Shown: positions 45,119-55,767, counted from the first letter of the stretch. The stretch is 64,000 nucleotides of DNA from an uncultured Synechococcus sp. (GCA_949373155.1 CASICK010000009.1:62001-126000), one strand, 5' to 3'. The notes: generated from the letters alone by a model not told the origin. Numbers and translations are program-made.

Positions 45119-45268
45119 TCCTATCGTTACTTCATTAATGATCATCTTCACCAACAAGAATGAGACCGTCTAGACGGCCGGCGCTCAAACTGGTTCTGTC
45201 GGGTTCAGATCGTCTTTATCACTCCAAAGCTGATGTCGTATGGTCATCAGGTCACGTTTGTGACGCCA

Positions 45269-45350
45269 GCGGTTGTGGCGGAATTGGTAGACGCGCATGT
45301 TTCAGGTACATGTGTCTTCGGACGTGGGAGTTCAAGTCTCCCTAACCGCA
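45269..45350 (+). tRNA. tRNA-Leu (CAG)
   Basis: 82 bases. The anticodon arm CATGTTTCAGGTACATG has loop TTCAGGT and anticodon CAG. Acceptor GCGGTTG with TAACCGC; D-arm GGCGGAATTGGTAGACGC and a long variable arm as in leucine tRNAs. The T-arm has GAGTTCAAGTCTC. Confidence 0.95.
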
Positions 45351-45384
45351 TTAATGTGACTGGGTCAGGACTCCCAACTCCTTC

Positions 45385-45633
45385 ATGATTGTGCTCAAGA
45401 TCTCCAACTCATCGGAGGTAGTGGCTTCGAAAGTTGGTAAATTTCTCGAATTTTTGACTCCAGATTCTGTGGACCAATCCACGGTGGAAGATCAAGTAAT
45501 TAAGAAGCTGATTGAAAACTTGGCAGCTGAGGGGATTAAAGGGGAGATCGCTGCGGTTCAAGGCATTGATCTCGATGCTAATGACCTCAAACTTCATGAC
45601 GGCATGAAGGTGCGTAAGCACACGAGCTTCTGA
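45385..45633 (+). CDS. Small conserved protein, unknown
   Basis: 82 residues, soluble, mixed helix and strand: SEVVASKVGKFLEFLTPD, VEDQVIKKLIENLAAEGIKG, EIAAVQGIDLDANDLKLHDG. It lies between a tRNA-Leu and a SpoU methylase with a five-base gap to the latter, so it is probably cotranscribed. It resembles short picocyanobacterial proteins of unknown role. Confidence 0.65.
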   Translation: MIVLKISNSSEVVASKVGKFLEFLTPDSVDQSTVEDQVIKKLIENLAAEGIKGEIAAVQGIDLDANDLKLHDGMKVRKHTSF

Positions 45634-45637
45634 TTCC

Positions 45638-46510
45638 GTGTTGTTGGAAGATCAGTCAGACGAGCTGATCACCAGTCGTCGTAACCCTCTTGTGCGAAGA
45701 CTGCGTTCGTTGTCATCGCGTGCAGGTCGAGACGAGCAGGGTGTTGTTCTGCTGGAAGGCACTCACCAACTTCAAGAACTCCAGAACCTTGTTTGGAGTG
45801 AGTCTGTTGCCCTTGATGTTGTTGCCACTCCTGCTTGGTTGCAGACGCATGCCGGCTTGATTTGTGCGTTGCCGGGATCTGTGCGTGTGCAGAGAATCAG
45901 TGCCGAAGCGTTGCAAGCCGGTTTAACCACGGTTCAACCCGATGGTGTGGCTTGTTTGCTGCCGTTATCTTGCTTGCCTTCCACGGTTGCAGCTCCCGAC
46001 TTTGTTCTGGCGCTTGATCGCATCCAGGATCCAGGCAACCTTGGAACGCTGCTGCGCACCGCGCGGGCCGCAGACATCCAGCAGGTTTGGTGCGCGTCTG
46101 GTGCGGATCCGTTGGCTCCGAAGGTGGTGCGATCCTCGGCTGGAGCGATCTTGAACCTGCCGGTCGAGCGCTTTGGCCCTGATCCAGCTGAAGGGGTTGT
46201 TCAACTCGCAGAACGATTGAGGCAAGCCCGCGAGGCTGGGCTTCAGATTGTGGCCACTTTCGTGCCAGATGCAGCGGCAGATTTGCGCGTTCAGCCCTAC
46301 TGGGAGCTGGACTGGACCCTGCCCACGGTGCTTCTGCTCGGAAACGAAGGAGCAGGTCTGGACCCGTTGTTGCAGGCCTGCTGCTCCGAAGGCGTGACCC
46401 TTCCCCACAGCTCCGCTGTGGAATCCCTCAATGTGGCTGCTGCTGCAGTCCCTCTGCTTTTGGAGAGGCGACGGGCGAGAATGACGTCTTCAACGCAGAA
46501 GATCGGGTGA
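45638..46510 (+). CDS. SpoU-family RNA 2'-O-methyltransferase
   Basis: 290 residues. The N-terminal substrate-binding domain (RRNPLVRRLRSLSSRAGRDE, VVLLEGTHQLQELQN) is followed by the SPOUT knot: LALDRIQDPGNLGTLLRTAR, CASGADPLAPKVVRSSAG, LLLGNEGAGLDPLLQ, and LPHSSAVESLNVAAAAVPLL. Target is probably rRNA or tRNA ribose; close to RlmB or TsnR-type enzymes. GTG start. The stop overlaps the lpdA start by four bases (GTGA). Confidence 0.87.
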   Translation: MLLEDQSDELITSRRNPLVRRLRSLSSRAGRDEQGVVLLEGTHQLQELQNLVWSESVALDVVATPAWLQTHAGLICALPGSVRVQRISAEALQAGLTTVQPDGVACLLPLSCLPSTVAAPDFVLALDRIQDPGNLGTLLRTARAADIQQVWCASGADPLAPKVVRSSAGAILNLPVERFGPDPAEGVVQLAERLRQAREAGLQIVATFVPDAAADLRVQPYWELDWTLPTVLLLGNEGAGLDPLLQACCSEGVTLPHSSAVESLNVAAAAVPLLLERRRARMTSSTQKIG

Positions 46511-47949
46511 GCGACGCCAGTTTCGACTTCGATGTGATCGTCATTGGCGCCGGATATGGCGGCTTTGATGCAGCCAAACATGCAGCTGATCATGGACTCA
46601 AGGTGGCCGTCCTTGAATCCCGCGACATGGGAGGCACCTGCGTGAACCGTGGCTGTGTTCCTTCAAAAGCCCTGTTGGCTGCCAGTGGTCGCGTGCGCGA
46701 GCTGGCTGATGCTGAGCATCTTGCAGGGTTTGGAATTCATGCGGCTCCAGTGCGTTTTGAGCGCAAGAAGATTGCTGATCACGCCAATCAACTGGTGGCC
46801 ACGATTCGGGCCAATCTCACCAAAACGTTGGAGCGGGCAGGGGTCACGATCCTTCGCGGTCAAGGTCGGCTTGAGGGACCTCAACGCGTTGGGGTGCGTG
46901 AGCTCAGCGGTGTGGACCGGGTCTTAACGGCACGGGACGTGATCTTGGCCACAGGCTCTGATCCCTTTGTTCCCCCGGGCATCGAAACGGATGGACGCAG
47001 CGTTTTCACTAGCGATGAGGCGGTCAATCTGGAATGGTTGCCCCGTTGGATTGCGATTATTGGCAGCGGCTATATCGGACTGGAATTTGCCGATGTCTAC
47101 ACGGCTTTGGGCTGTGAAGTCACGATGATTGAGGCTTTGGATCGGGTGATGCCCACCTTCGATCCCGATATCGCCAAGCTCGCAGCCCGCAAATTGATCG
47201 AGGGCCGCGATATTGATGCTCGCTCTGGGGTTCTAGCCAAATCGATTCAACCTGGATCACCGGTGCAAATTGAGCTGGTTGATATGCAAACCAGAGAGCC
47301 AGTTGAGACGTTGGAAGTGGATGCGGTGCTTGTGGCGACAGGCCGTGTGCCTAGCAGCAAGCATCTCAATCTCGAGTCTGTGGGAGTGGAGACCAATCGG
47401 GGGTTTATCCCGGTGGACGACAGCATGCGCGTGTTGGTGAATGGTGCTCCACAGGCCAATCTCTGGGCCGTTGGTGATGTCACCGGCAAGTTGATGCTCG
47501 CTCACACGGCCGCGGCACAGGGTTCGGTTGCTGTCGACAACATTCTTGGTCACCCCCGCCAAATCGATTACCGCAGCATTCCTGCCGCCACCTTCACCCA
47601 TCCAGAGATCAGTTCTGTGGGCTTATCGGAAGCCGATGCCAAGGAGCTCGCAGGAGAAGAGGGTTTTGAGCTGGGCACGGTACGGAGCTATTTCAAAGCC
47701 AATTCCAAAGCGCTTGCTGAATTGGAAAGTGATGGAGTGATGAAGTTGTTGTTCAACAAAACCAGTGGGGAGGTCCTGGGGGCCCACATCTTCGGTTTGC
47801 ATGCTGCTGATCTGATCCAGGAGATTGCGAATGCGGTGTCCCGTCGTCAAAGCGTGACCCAACTCGCCAATGAGGTGCACACGCATCCAACGCTCAGTGA
47901 AGTGGTGGAAGTGGCCTACAAGCAGGCGGCTTCAGCGGTGGGGGCTTGA
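46507..47949 (+). CDS. lpdA: Dihydrolipoamide dehydrogenase (E3)
   Basis: 480 residues, FAD disulfide oxidoreductase that reoxidises lipoamide in pyruvate dehydrogenase and glycine cleavage. Blocks: FDVIVIGAGYGGFDAAKHAA (FAD), GGTCVNRGCVPSKALLAASG (redox-active Cys pair), IAIIGSGYIGLEFADVYTAL (NAD), LWAVGDVTGKLMLAHTAAAQ, and ANEVHTHPTLSEVVEVAYKQ with the catalytic His-Glu. GTG start. pdhA, another subunit of the same complex, is at 59984. Confidence 0.95.
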   Translation: MSDASFDFDVIVIGAGYGGFDAAKHAADHGLKVAVLESRDMGGTCVNRGCVPSKALLAASGRVRELADAEHLAGFGIHAAPVRFERKKIADHANQLVATIRANLTKTLERAGVTILRGQGRLEGPQRVGVRELSGVDRVLTARDVILATGSDPFVPPGIETDGRSVFTSDEAVNLEWLPRWIAIIGSGYIGLEFADVYTALGCEVTMIEALDRVMPTFDPDIAKLAARKLIEGRDIDARSGVLAKSIQPGSPVQIELVDMQTREPVETLEVDAVLVATGRVPSSKHLNLESVGVETNRGFIPVDDSMRVLVNGAPQANLWAVGDVTGKLMLAHTAAAQGSVAVDNILGHPRQIDYRSIPAATFTHPEISSVGLSEADAKELAGEEGFELGTVRSYFKANSKALAELESDGVMKLLFNKTSGEVLGAHIFGLHAADLIQEIANAVSRRQSVTQLANEVHTHPTLSEVVEVAYKQAASAVGA

Positions 47950-47952
47950 GTG

Positions 47953-48837
47953 ATGGAGATCCGTCGTCGTCCGCCCAATCCCAAGGTGCAAGTTGCGCAT
48001 CTGGAGTATGCCGTCCCTGATCAGGACGGCGAACCTCGCAACATTTTGGAAAAAATCGTTTGGGAGAAAGATCGCGAGATCGCTGTTGCCCGTGAGCGCA
48101 TGCCTTTGGAGCAATTGCGCCGCAAGGTGGCTGAATTGCCTCCAGCTCGTGATTTTCTGGCCGCCCTACGCACTGCAGAGGTGAGGCCTGCCGTGATAGC
48201 TGAGGTGAAAAAAGCCAGTCCAAGCAAAGGTGTGATTCGAGAGGATTTCGATCCAGTCGCGATTGCAAAGGCTTATGCGTCAGGTGGGGCGAGCTGCCTT
48301 TCGGTGCTCACTGATAAAACCTTTTTTCAGGGCGGTTTCAATGTGTTGATTGAGGTGCGCGAAGCCGTGGATCTTCCACTGCTTTGTAAGGACTTCATCC
48401 TTAGCCCTTACCAGCTTTATCAGGCGCGGGCGGCTGGAGCCGATGCCGCTCTTCTGATTGCTGCGATCCTCAGCGATCAAGACCTTGCCTATTTCTCCAA
48501 GGTGGCTGCAGCACTTGGACTCACGGTTTTGGTGGAGGTGCATGACGCTGAAGAGTTGCAGCGGGTGTTGGCCCTGGGTGGATTCCCTTTGATTGGAATC
48601 AACAATCGTGATCTCGCCAGTTTTGAAACGGATTTGGCAACGACCGAAACGCTCATGGCTGACTTCGCTGAGCAATTGGCGGAGCAGCAGATTCTTTTGG
48701 TGAGCGAATCGGGATTGTTCCACCGCGCTGATCTCGATCGTGTTCAAACCGCTGGAGCACAGGCCGTTTTGGTGGGAGAAGCCCTGATGCGGCAAGCGGA
48801 TGTGAAGGCAGCACTCCAATCATTGATTCATGGTTGA
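47953..48837 (+). CDS. trpC: Indole-3-glycerol phosphate synthase TrpC
   Basis: 294 residues from ATG at 47953 (a GTG at 47950 directly follows the lpdA stop). TIM-barrel enzyme of tryptophan synthesis. Blocks: [96 protein letters not shown] and [16 protein letters not shown]. The N-terminal extension ([20 protein letters not shown]) is typical of cyanobacterial TrpC. Confidence 0.94.
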   Translation: MEIRRRPPNPKVQVAHLEYAVPDQDGEPRNILEKIVWEKDREIAVARERMPLEQLRRKVAELPPARDFLAALRTAEVRPAVIAEVKKASPSKGVIREDFDPVAIAKAYASGGASCLSVLTDKTFFQGGFNVLIEVREAVDLPLLCKDFILSPYQLYQARAAGADAALLIAAILSDQDLAYFSKVAAALGLTVLVEVHDAEELQRVLALGGFPLIGINNRDLASFETDLATTETLMADFAEQLAEQQILLVSESGLFHRADLDRVQTAGAQAVLVGEALMRQADVKAALQSLIHG

Positions 48838-48933
48838 GAGGGAGGTTGTGATGCTTGGATCAGCACCAACAACCTCTGAATCGCTGGGCCTCGATCTCGG
48901 TCCGGCAGAATTGCTGAATCTTGGGATCGCGAC

Positions 48934-49602
48934 TTGCTGATCAGTGTTCTGACGGGCTTCGCGGCAGGTGCTGTCCATGTTGTTGGGGGTGCTGATCATT
49001 TGGTCGCAATGGCCCCCTTCTCCCTAAGGCGTCCGTTGCAGGCCGTGAAGTCAGGAATGGCTTGGGGCGGCGGACATTCGCTCGGGGTGGTGTTGCTTGG
49101 CGTTGTTGCGATTTTTTTTAAAGATCTGATCCACGTCGAAAGCATGTCGGCCTGGGCGGAATTTTTAGTGGGGGTGTCGTTGCTTGTGATTGGTGCTCTC
49201 GCCATCCGAACCGCATTTGGCTTGGAGTTGCATACCCATGACCATCACCACGATGGTTCGGCCTTGCATCGCCATCTCCATCTGCATCTTCGCGGGCAGA
49301 ACAACCATCGCCGCCATGCGCATGCAGCCTCAGGTCTTGGACTCCTCCATGGTTTGGCGGGAGCAGGCCATCTGCTGGCCGTGATCCCAGCTCTTGCGCT
49401 GCCGGTGCATGGTGCCGTTTTGTACTTAGTTGCTTATTTATGCGGGTCGATGGGAGCCATGCTCGCCGTGGTCAGCACCCTTTCCATGCTCACGATGCGC
49501 AGCAGCGCTCGTTTCCTGCCGCTTCTAGTGGGCTGCACCGGTGGATTGTCAATCGTGACAGGAGCGATCTGGCTCCAGAAAACATCAGCCGCCTTGTTTT
49601 AA
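48934..49602 (+). CDS. sodT: Probable nickel transporter of the Ni-SOD set (SodT)
   Basis: 222 residues, about six helices. The first helix carries AGAVHVVGGADHLVAMAPF, comparable to the His/Asp nickel motif of NiCoT and UreH-like permeases. A histidine-rich loop follows (LHTHDHHHDGSALHRHLHLH), then HGLAGAGHLLAVIPALALP. It lies right beside sodX and sodN, as in many marine Synechococcus, which supports a role in bringing nickel to SodN. TTG start at 48934 is short of a perfect ribosome site. Confidence 0.82.
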   Translation: MLISVLTGFAAGAVHVVGGADHLVAMAPFSLRRPLQAVKSGMAWGGGHSLGVVLLGVVAIFFKDLIHVESMSAWAEFLVGVSLLVIGALAIRTAFGLELHTHDHHHDGSALHRHLHLHLRGQNNHRRHAHAASGLGLLHGLAGAGHLLAVIPALALPVHGAVLYLVAYLCGSMGAMLAVVSTLSMLTMRSSARFLPLLVGCTGGLSIVTGAIWLQKTSAALF

Positions 49603-49935
49603 CGCCGTTGAGGCGAAGGCCACAACTTCTCCGATTAAGCAGCTCTTCGAAATCCTTCCCCATTGCCGGCTGTCTGTGCTGGCATCTGGGCAATCACCGA
49701 GGATAGTGAGCTGATTTTCAGTTACAGAGCTCAGCCGTTTGATCACCCGGCGTGAAGGCTGTTGGGGATGAATGCAAACGATGATGGAACCGATGGCGGG
49801 GAATTCCGAGTGTTGATTGAGGGGCCGAACGATCACGCGGTCCTTGGGTTTCAGCGTTGGCCACATCGAATACCCCTCCACTTGCATCACGCGTCGACGG
49901 CCACAAAAAAACAGCAGTAGGTCGAGGAGACCCAC
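49585..49935 (-). CDS. sodX: Ni-superoxide dismutase maturation protease SodX
   Basis: 116 residues of the S26 signal-peptidase type. VEGYSMWPTLKPKDRVIV holds the nucleophile Ser, SRRVIKRLSS the general-base Lys, and LGDCPDASTDSRQWG is the conserved box. It removes the N-terminal pro-peptide of SodN so that His1 can bind nickel. GTG start at 49935. It lies 47 bases downstream of sodN on the same strand and its end overlaps the sodT end. Confidence 0.9.
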   Translation of the reverse strand: MGLLDLLLFFCGRRRVMQVEGYSMWPTLKPKDRVIVRPLNQHSEFPAIGSIIVCIHPQQPSRRVIKRLSSVTENQLTILGDCPDASTDSRQWGRISKSCLIGEVVAFASTALKQGG

Positions 49936-49982
49936 TGCTGCAAGGGATGGTTGAGATCTTGATGAAGAAGTCAGAACCTGAC

Positions 49983-50456
49983 TCAGGAGGCGGTGACCCA
50001 GGCATCAGAGCGGCCTTTGGACTGCCAGAACATGCCGTGGATTTTCTCAACAGCGGCGAGAAGCTCTTCCGCTTTGCCTTGGTCGATGTGCACCTTGCAG
50101 GCGCTACAAAGTTTTGCCGCTTTCCAGAAGGTGTCGTGGAGATCGGGGAATGTTGCGAGGTGCTCGGGCTTGAAGTAGTCGGTCCAAAGGATCAAGAGTT
50201 CTTTCTTGGTCTTTTGGGCTTCGTCTTCTTTGACCGCAACGAAGCGGGAGAAGGTGTTGTTGTAGGTGGCAAGAGCTGCGGCATTTCCTGCAGCAGGTGC
50301 TTCCAAAGCCTTGAGCTTTTTAGTCATTGCGAGCACTGCTTCAGCGTGAACACGAGCCGAAGCAGGGTCATACACACCGCAGGGTCCGTCGCAGTGGGCT
50401 TCAACGGTGGAAGCGGGCAAGGAGCGAACGATCGCTGATAGAGCCGTGCGAAGCAT
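49983..50456 (-). CDS. sodN: Nickel superoxide dismutase SodN
   Basis: 157 residues. A pro-peptide of about 20 residues is followed by HCDGPCGVYDP, the nickel hook: His1, Cys2 and Cys6 of the mature enzyme bind the metal. The rest is the four-helix bundle (KAEELLAAVEKIHGMFWQSK, WKAAKLCSACKVHIDQG). The enzyme removes superoxide without iron, useful where iron is scarce. Neighbours sodX and sodT complete the set. Confidence 0.96.
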   Translation of the reverse strand: MLRTALSAIVRSLPASTVEAHCDGPCGVYDPASARVHAEAVLAMTKKLKALEAPAAGNAAALATYNNTFSRFVAVKEDEAQKTKKELLILWTDYFKPEHLATFPDLHDTFWKAAKLCSACKVHIDQGKAEELLAAVEKIHGMFWQSKGRSDAWVTAS

Positions 50457-50518
50457 CGGGTTTGAAACAGAATTTTCGATTTGACAAGCCTACCTACGGA
50501 TCCACTCCTTATGGATCA

Positions 50519-51130
50519 CTATTTGATGTCTAGTAGTTCGACTTCAAAAATGAGGGTTGCATTCGGAGGGATCACGCGGCCTGCACCACGCTTGCCGTAG
50601 CCGAGGTCAGGAGGGATCACCAGCTTGCGCTTTCCGCCCACTTTCATGCCCTGTACACCTTCATCCCAACCCTTGATCACCCGACCGGCCCCAAGCGGAA
50701 ATTCAAACGGGGTGCCGCGGTCGTAGCTGGCATCAAATTGAGTGCCGTCCTCGAGGGTGCCGCGGTAATTCACCACGACGTTCTGTCCAGAGCTGGCTAC
50801 GTCACCAGTGCCCACAACGAGATCGGTGATTTTTAAGCCACTCCCGGTGACCTGAGGCTTCTCTGCTTCCATCGGACCTCCGAGGGCTGAGGCATCAGCC
50901 AGCTTGGTATCGGGAGCCATTGCAAACAAGGTGGGGTTGGCGTTGTCAGGGTCGAGTTCCATGGGATTGGCCACGGCCTGAACAACAGCCGCTTGGGCAT
51001 TCATCGCATTGCTGCTGGCCATGGTGGATGGTGTTGCAGCGATCACCGTGGAGGGCGACACCAGTTGGCTGATGAGCGCCACCATCAAACAGGACACAAA
51101 CACAGCGGTGCTGATCAAGATCTCGCGCAC
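50519..51130 (-). CDS. Exported FKBP-type peptidyl-prolyl isomerase
   Basis: 203 residues. N-terminal signal or anchor ([20 protein letters not shown]), a linker rich in Ala/Pro/Asp, then the FKBP domain from [79 protein letters not shown] and [11 protein letters not shown]. It is a cis-trans proline isomerase, likely in the periplasm or thylakoid lumen. GTG start at 51130. Confidence 0.9.
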   Translation of the reverse strand: MREILISTAVFVSCLMVALISQLVSPSTVIAATPSTMASSNAMNAQAAVVQAVANPMELDPDNANPTLFAMAPDTKLADASALGGPMEAEKPQVTGSGLKITDLVVGTGDVASSGQNVVVNYRGTLEDGTQFDASYDRGTPFEFPLGAGRVIKGWDEGVQGMKVGGKRKLVIPPDLGYGKRGAGRVIPPNATLIFEVELLDIK

Positions 51131-51164
51131 AGAATTTTGCTCGATTCAATCCAAGTGTGGCAGT

Positions 51165-51494
51165 TCATTCCTCGCGCTCTTTTTGGCGTAACTGCTGCTC
51201 AAGGCGATCGATTCTTCCCCGCAGCTCATCGAGTTCTCTCTGACTGGCCAAACCGAGGTCTTGAATGATGTTGTCGCGGTTGCGTTCGAGGTTGCGGCCC
51301 ATCTGCTGCTCGAGTTCTGGCGTTTCGCCGCGCAAAGCCTTGAGCACATCGTCCACAAGGGCCGAGGCATGGGTTGAATCAAGGCGGCCGCTGCTCACCC
51401 ATTCCTGAGTGACGTAACGCAGCCGATCGGCAACAAGCGTTGTGGTGCCGAGACCGCGAAGCAGGAGCTGCTGCAGGGGATTAGCGGTATCCAT
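51165..51494 (-). CDS. Conserved coiled-coil protein, unknown
   Basis: 109 residues starting MDTANPLQQLLLRGLGTTTL. The N-terminal half is a helical region (VADRLRYVTQEWVSSGRLDS) and the C-terminus is an acidic/basic coiled coil (ELDELRGRIDRLEQQLRQKE). It resembles small phasin-like or polyhydroxyalkanoate-associated cyanobacterial proteins but this is uncertain. The ATG at 51494 is chosen over 51500. Confidence 0.65.
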   Translation of the reverse strand: MDTANPLQQLLLRGLGTTTLVADRLRYVTQEWVSSGRLDSTHASALVDDVLKALRGETPELEQQMGRNLERNRDNIIQDLGLASQRELDELRGRIDRLEQQLRQKEREE

Positions 51495-51546
51495 AGCCAT
51501 ACGGGTGCGTCTCGATTCAGGATGGCTTCATCTCCCGCCACTGACC

Positions 51547-53064
51547 ATGGGAAATGACCGATCCCTGGTGCTCCTTCAGGGGCTGCTGGGGGGACTGCTC
51601 GCAGGCGTTGCTCTGACTGTGTCGGGCCCTTGGTGGATGGTGCCGGCCCTGGCGCTGCTCTGGGCCGCGTCCCCCAGTTTTCTGGCCTCCGCGCTCTGGG
51701 GTGGAGTGGCTGTCCTGGTGAGCCATCGCTGGTTGTTGGCGTTGCATCCCCTGATGTGGATCGGGGTTCCCGCCGCACTCAGCCTGCCGGTTGCTGCTGC
51801 GATCTGGTTGGCCTGTGCCCTGCTGGCAGCTCTGTTGCTGGCTTGTTGGAGTGGTCTTATTAACCGCCTGCCCTTGCGGGGGAGCTTGACCCATGCCGTG
51901 CTGGCCGCGGCTGTGTGGGGATTGGCGGAAGTGGCCCTATCCCAAAGCCCTGTGTTTTGGATCGGTGTGGGTGGAAGCGTGCTTCCGGCTGATCCACCAC
52001 TAGCTGGGTTGAGTCGCTGGATCGGAGAGGGCGGACTGGCTGCCCTGCAACTGCTACTCGGCTGGTGGCTGTGGCGTTTGCTCACGATGTCTCGTCGGGA
52101 GTCGGGTTGGCCTGGACTGCTGGCCGGCGGCCTGCTGAGCCTTGTTGTTGTTCACGGGGTGGGGGCCCTGTTGCTGCAACACCCTGAAACGATTGGGGGC
52201 CAATCCGATCTCGCGGAATACAGCGTTGGCCTCTGGCAACCCGCCATTCCCACCCGCGAGAAATTTTCTGCGCAACGCCAACGCGACTTGCCCGGACGTC
52301 TACAAGCTGCGCTTCACGAGGCTGATGCTGCTGATGCGGACTGGTTGCTGGCACCGGAGGGCACGCTGCCGCTCAATGATTCCCTCAGCGCACCGGCTCC
52401 GATTCCATTGATGAGCGGGGGGTTTCGCTGGTCGCGGGGACGTCAACGCAGCGCCATGTTGTTGGTGGACGGTGACGGCACCACGCCGGTCGCCTCGATT
52501 GATAAACATCGATTGGTGCCATTGGGGGAGTGGGTTCCGTCCTGGCTTGGTCTCAGTGGTCTGTCTGCCATCGGTGGCCTGGAGGCTGGAGAGCCATCCA
52601 GGCTTTGGCGCTGGGGCGGTCCACCTGCTGCTGTTGCTATCTGCTACGAGATCAGCAACGGAGCGGCGCTAGCTCGCGCAGTGGCTGATGGGGCGGAGTG
52701 GATCCTTGCTGCGGCAAACCTTGACCCCTACCCCGGCCTGCTTCAGCAGCAGTATTTGGCATTGGCCCAGCTGCGCAGTTTGGAAACGGCCAGACCGCTG
52801 TTATCTACGGCGAATACTGGTCCAACGGCCATGATCCGTGCGAATGGGCAGGTCGCAGAGCGCTTGGCGACGTTTGATCAAGGCCTTTTGGTGGTGCCGC
52901 TTCAACCACGCAAGGGTTTGACGGGATATGTGCTCTGGGGAGAGGCTCCACTGTTGTTGATGCTTGGAGCCTCGTCGCTGGTGTTGATTAGATCGGCGAG
53001 TCGATCAGGCCCCCGCCAAGTACGACCTCGCCGTCGTAAAACACCGCCCCTTGACCAGGAGTGA
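51547..53064 (+). CDS. lnt: Apolipoprotein N-acyltransferase Lnt
   Basis: 505 residues. Six to seven N-terminal helices, then a nitrilase-type domain with the triad Glu ([11 protein letters not shown]), Lys ([15 protein letters not shown]) and Cys ([13 protein letters not shown]), then a last helix. It adds the third acyl chain to lipoproteins at the inner membrane. The ATG at 51547 is chosen; the longer frame is antisense to the preceding gene. The 3' end overlaps mnmA by 77 bases. Confidence 0.92.
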   Translation: MGNDRSLVLLQGLLGGLLAGVALTVSGPWWMVPALALLWAASPSFLASALWGGVAVLVSHRWLLALHPLMWIGVPAALSLPVAAAIWLACALLAALLLACWSGLINRLPLRGSLTHAVLAAAVWGLAEVALSQSPVFWIGVGGSVLPADPPLAGLSRWIGEGGLAALQLLLGWWLWRLLTMSRRESGWPGLLAGGLLSLVVVHGVGALLLQHPETIGGQSDLAEYSVGLWQPAIPTREKFSAQRQRDLPGRLQAALHEADAADADWLLAPEGTLPLNDSLSAPAPIPLMSGGFRWSRGRQRSAMLLVDGDGTTPVASIDKHRLVPLGEWVPSWLGLSGLSAIGGLEAGEPSRLWRWGGPPAAVAICYEISNGAALARAVADGAEWILAAANLDPYPGLLQQQYLALAQLRSLETARPLLSTANTGPTAMIRANGQVAERLATFDQGLLVVPLQPRKGLTGYVLWGEAPLLLMLGASSLVLIRSASRSGPRQVRPRRRKTPPLDQE

Positions 53065-54145
53065 TCGAAAACTGCGGCTCCTGGAAGGTGAGCTTGCAGC
53101 GATGGGGGCGGTCTCCGGCCCGATCGTCAGCATTGGCTTCAATGCAAGTTAGATGGGCACGCACGGGTTCGCTGCGATAACGCACTTGCACCTCCACCTC
53201 CATGGCTGAACCGAGTGGGGGTGGGGCGATCGAGACCCAGTTCACAGCGCCAACCTGGCAGCCTGTGCGGCCAGCTTCTGCCCTCGTGGCGACCACCACC
53301 TGGTTCATGGCGGCATCGAGTTTCACCACATGCAGCGGTTCACTCCAGGCAATCCCTAAGCCTTTGCGCTGACCAATGGTGAAATGTTCAATGCCGTCGT
53401 GCTGTCCGACTACCGATCCGTCTTGCAGCACGATTTCACCGTCCCGTGGTGGAAGGTAGGCATCGAGGAACGCGCGCATGGAGCCGTGGTGATCGGCCAG
53501 GCAAAGGTCTTGGCTTTCTGGCTTGTCGGCGGTGCGTAATCCGTGGCGCCCCGCTTCAAGGCGGGTGTCGGCCTTGGTGAGTTCACCGAGTGGAAAGACC
53601 ACGCGAGCCAAGACTTCCTGGGGCAGGTCATAGAGGAAATAACTCTGGTCTTTGCGGCTGTCGAGACCTCGTAGCAGTTTCCAGCGGCCGTCTTCCAGGT
53701 CCAGGCGGATGCGGGCGTAATGGCCTGTGGCGATCCTGGGAAGATTGCGCTCCCGTTCGGCCCAGTCGAGCATCGGCCCGAATTTCACCGAGCGGTTGCA
53801 CTTCGAACAGGGCAGGGGTGTGATGCCAGCCCTGTAGCCATCCACCAATCCTTGAACGATTTCGCGAACGAAGGTCTCCCTTGAATCCACTACGTGGTGG
53901 GGCACCCCGAGCTGTTCACAGATTCCGGCAGCATCCACCAGGCCTTCGGCGCAGCAGGCCCCTTTACCGCTCATCAGCCAGAGCGTGAGGCCCTCCACCT
54001 CCCAGCCGGCTTCCACCATGAATGCTGCGGTGAGTGAGCTGTCCACTCCGCCCGAAAGGCCGACGGCCACACGATGCTCACCAGGCCATTGGCGCAATCG
54101 CTCCAGGGCCTCGGCACCGGCTGGGGTTGCTGTGAGGGTGCTCAT
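52988..54145 (-). CDS. mnmA: tRNA-uridine 2-sulfurtransferase MnmA
   Basis: 385 residues. PP-loop [20 protein letters not shown] for ATP, catalytic Cys in [19 protein letters not shown] and [13 protein letters not shown], and a later [20 protein letters not shown] and [20 protein letters not shown]. It thiolates U34 of Lys, Glu and Gln tRNAs. The ATG at 54145 ([10 protein letters not shown]) is chosen. Convergent with lnt. Confidence 0.94.
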   Translation of the reverse strand: MSTLTATPAGAEALERLRQWPGEHRVAVGLSGGVDSSLTAAFMVEAGWEVEGLTLWLMSGKGACCAEGLVDAAGICEQLGVPHHVVDSRETFVREIVQGLVDGYRAGITPLPCSKCNRSVKFGPMLDWAERERNLPRIATGHYARIRLDLEDGRWKLLRGLDSRKDQSYFLYDLPQEVLARVVFPLGELTKADTRLEAGRHGLRTADKPESQDLCLADHHGSMRAFLDAYLPPRDGEIVLQDGSVVGQHDGIEHFTIGQRKGLGIAWSEPLHVVKLDAAMNQVVVATRAEAGRTGCQVGAVNWVSIAPPPLGSAMEVEVQVRYRSEPVRAHLTCIEANADDRAGDRPHRCKLTFQEPQFSITPGQGAVFYDGEVVLGGGLIDSPI

Positions 54146-54213
54146 CTTGGCCTCGGCCGACATGGGCGGGCATCGCTGTATGACTCCATAGTGAGGGCCC
54201 GGGTGTTTTTGGC

Positions 54214-55767
54214 TTGGTCTGGCCTTCCCTTGATGCGGAGCACTGGCTCGTCAGTGCAGAACAAATGCTGGCCTTGGAGCAGGAATGGCTGGGGAGTGGT
54301 TTGCCCGTTGCCGCCTTGATGGAGGCCGTTGGCAAGGCGATGGCTGAGTGGTGTCTTCAGCGGCGGAAGCGTTTGGAGCTGGGCGTGTTGGTGTTGGTGG
54401 GACCTGGCCACAACGGTGGTGATGGGTTGGTGGTGGCGAGGCTGTTGCTGCATGCCGGAGTGGAGGTGAAACTGTGGGCCCCGCTGCCGCTCCGGCAAGG
54501 GCTCACCCAAGCGCATTGGCGTCATCTCGAGTGGCTTGGTGCAACTGTTTTGGAGACGGAGCCGGATCCGAGGGATTCAGCTCTCTGGGTGGAGGCTCTG
54601 TTTGGATTGGGACAACATCGTCCTCTCCCAGAAGGATTGGCGCTGTTGTTCAGCGAACGCGAGCGTGTTCAGCCGGGCCGGCTGATCAGCTTGGATGTGC
54701 CTGCGGGGATGCATTCCAACCACGGCCGGATGGAGGCCGGAGGTGGGGCTGTGGCCTCCGACACGTTGTGCGTGGTTCTAGTCAAACGTGGGTTGGTTCA
54801 GGACGCAGCTCTGGCCAACGTGGGCCGGGTGCATCGCTTGGATCCTGGTGCTCCCCCCAAGTTGATTGATCAACTTGGGGCACCTGCTGTTTTGCGGTTG
54901 ATGGCGAGGGATCTGGAGACCCTGCCGGTTCCCCAAGGCGCGCCAACGGCGATGAAATATCAGCGTGGCCGTGTGATGTTGATGGCAGGAAGTGAGAGAT
55001 ATCGCGGTGCAGCACTCCTGGCGGCCCATGGGGCCATGGCGAGTGGGGTGGGAAGTCTGAAAGCCGCGTTGCCTGATGCTGTCGCTGATGCCATCTGGCA
55101 ATGGATTCCTGAGTTGGTGCTTTCGGCTGCATTACCGGCGACCGCATCGGGAGGATTGGCTTGGGGGCCATGGCTGGCTGATGCAGATCTATCTCGCTTG
55201 GATGCGCTGTTGCTGGGGCCTGGTATTGGATCGCTAGACGGGGAGTGGGATGCCTGGGCAGAGCCCTTGGTGTCGTTCGAAGGGCTGCTTGTGCTGGATG
55301 CCGATGGGCTCAACGCCTTGGCCGCCTCGAAGCAAGGATGGCGCTGGCTTTGCCGGCGTGAGTTCCCAACCTGGATCACCCCGCATCGCAGTGAATTTGC
55401 ACGGCTTTTTCCTGATTTCAGTGGGCGGGAACCGCTGGAGCGCGCGCAATGGGCAGCGGCAGAAAGTGGAACCGTTGTGTTGCTTAAGGGGGCCCACTCA
55501 TTGATTGCTGATCCGAATGGTGTGGTGCATCAACTCGTTGACACCTCTGCGCAGGTGGCTCGTACGGGCCTGGGAGATCTGTTGGCTGGATTTGCCGTTG
55601 GCTGGGGCGCGCGCTGCTGGGCTTGCGGAGAGGAGCCGCGGGGAGCAACCCTTGCCGCCGCCGCTTTGCTCCATGCCGAGGCGTCACGAACCAGTGAAAA
55701 CGCCACGACTGCTAGCGAAATTGCGAAAAACCTTGCTGAGATCACCCGACGGATTTGTGCGAATTAA
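54214..55767 (+). CDS. nnr: Bifunctional NAD(P)HX epimerase/dehydratase
   Basis: 517 residues. The N-terminal YjeF epimerase domain ([51 protein letters not shown]) is fused to the ribokinase-like dehydratase ([94 protein letters not shown]). It repairs hydrated NADH and NADPH. TTG start at 54214. Confidence 0.94.
   Translation: MVWPSLDAEHWLVSAEQMLALEQEWLGSGLPVAALMEAVGKAMAEWCLQRRKRLELGVLVLVGPGHNGGDGLVVARLLLHAGVEVKLWAPLPLRQGLTQAHWRHLEWLGATVLETEPDPRDSALWVEALFGLGQHRPLPEGLALLFSERERVQPGRLISLDVPAGMHSNHGRMEAGGGAVASDTLCVVLVKRGLVQDAALANVGRVHRLDPGAPPKLIDQLGAPAVLRLMARDLETLPVPQGAPTAMKYQRGRVMLMAGSERYRGAALLAAHGAMASGVGSLKAALPDAVADAIWQWIPELVLSAALPATASGGLAWGPWLADADLSRLDALLLGPGIGSLDGEWDAWAEPLVSFEGLLVLDADGLNALAASKQGWRWLCRREFPTWITPHRSEFARLFPDFSGREPLERAQWAAAESGTVVLLKGAHSLIADPNGVVHQLVDTSAQVARTGLGDLLAGFAVGWGARCWACGEEPRGATLAAAALLHAEASRTSENATTASEIAKNLAEITRRICAN

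Noticed and set aside
45160..45345. 61-codon frame overlapping tRNA-Leu(CAG)
   Set aside because: The tRNA fold explains the sequence.
48851..48940. 29-codon ORF just before sodT
   Set aside because: It overlaps the sodT start in another frame and has no motif; may be a leader but unsupported.
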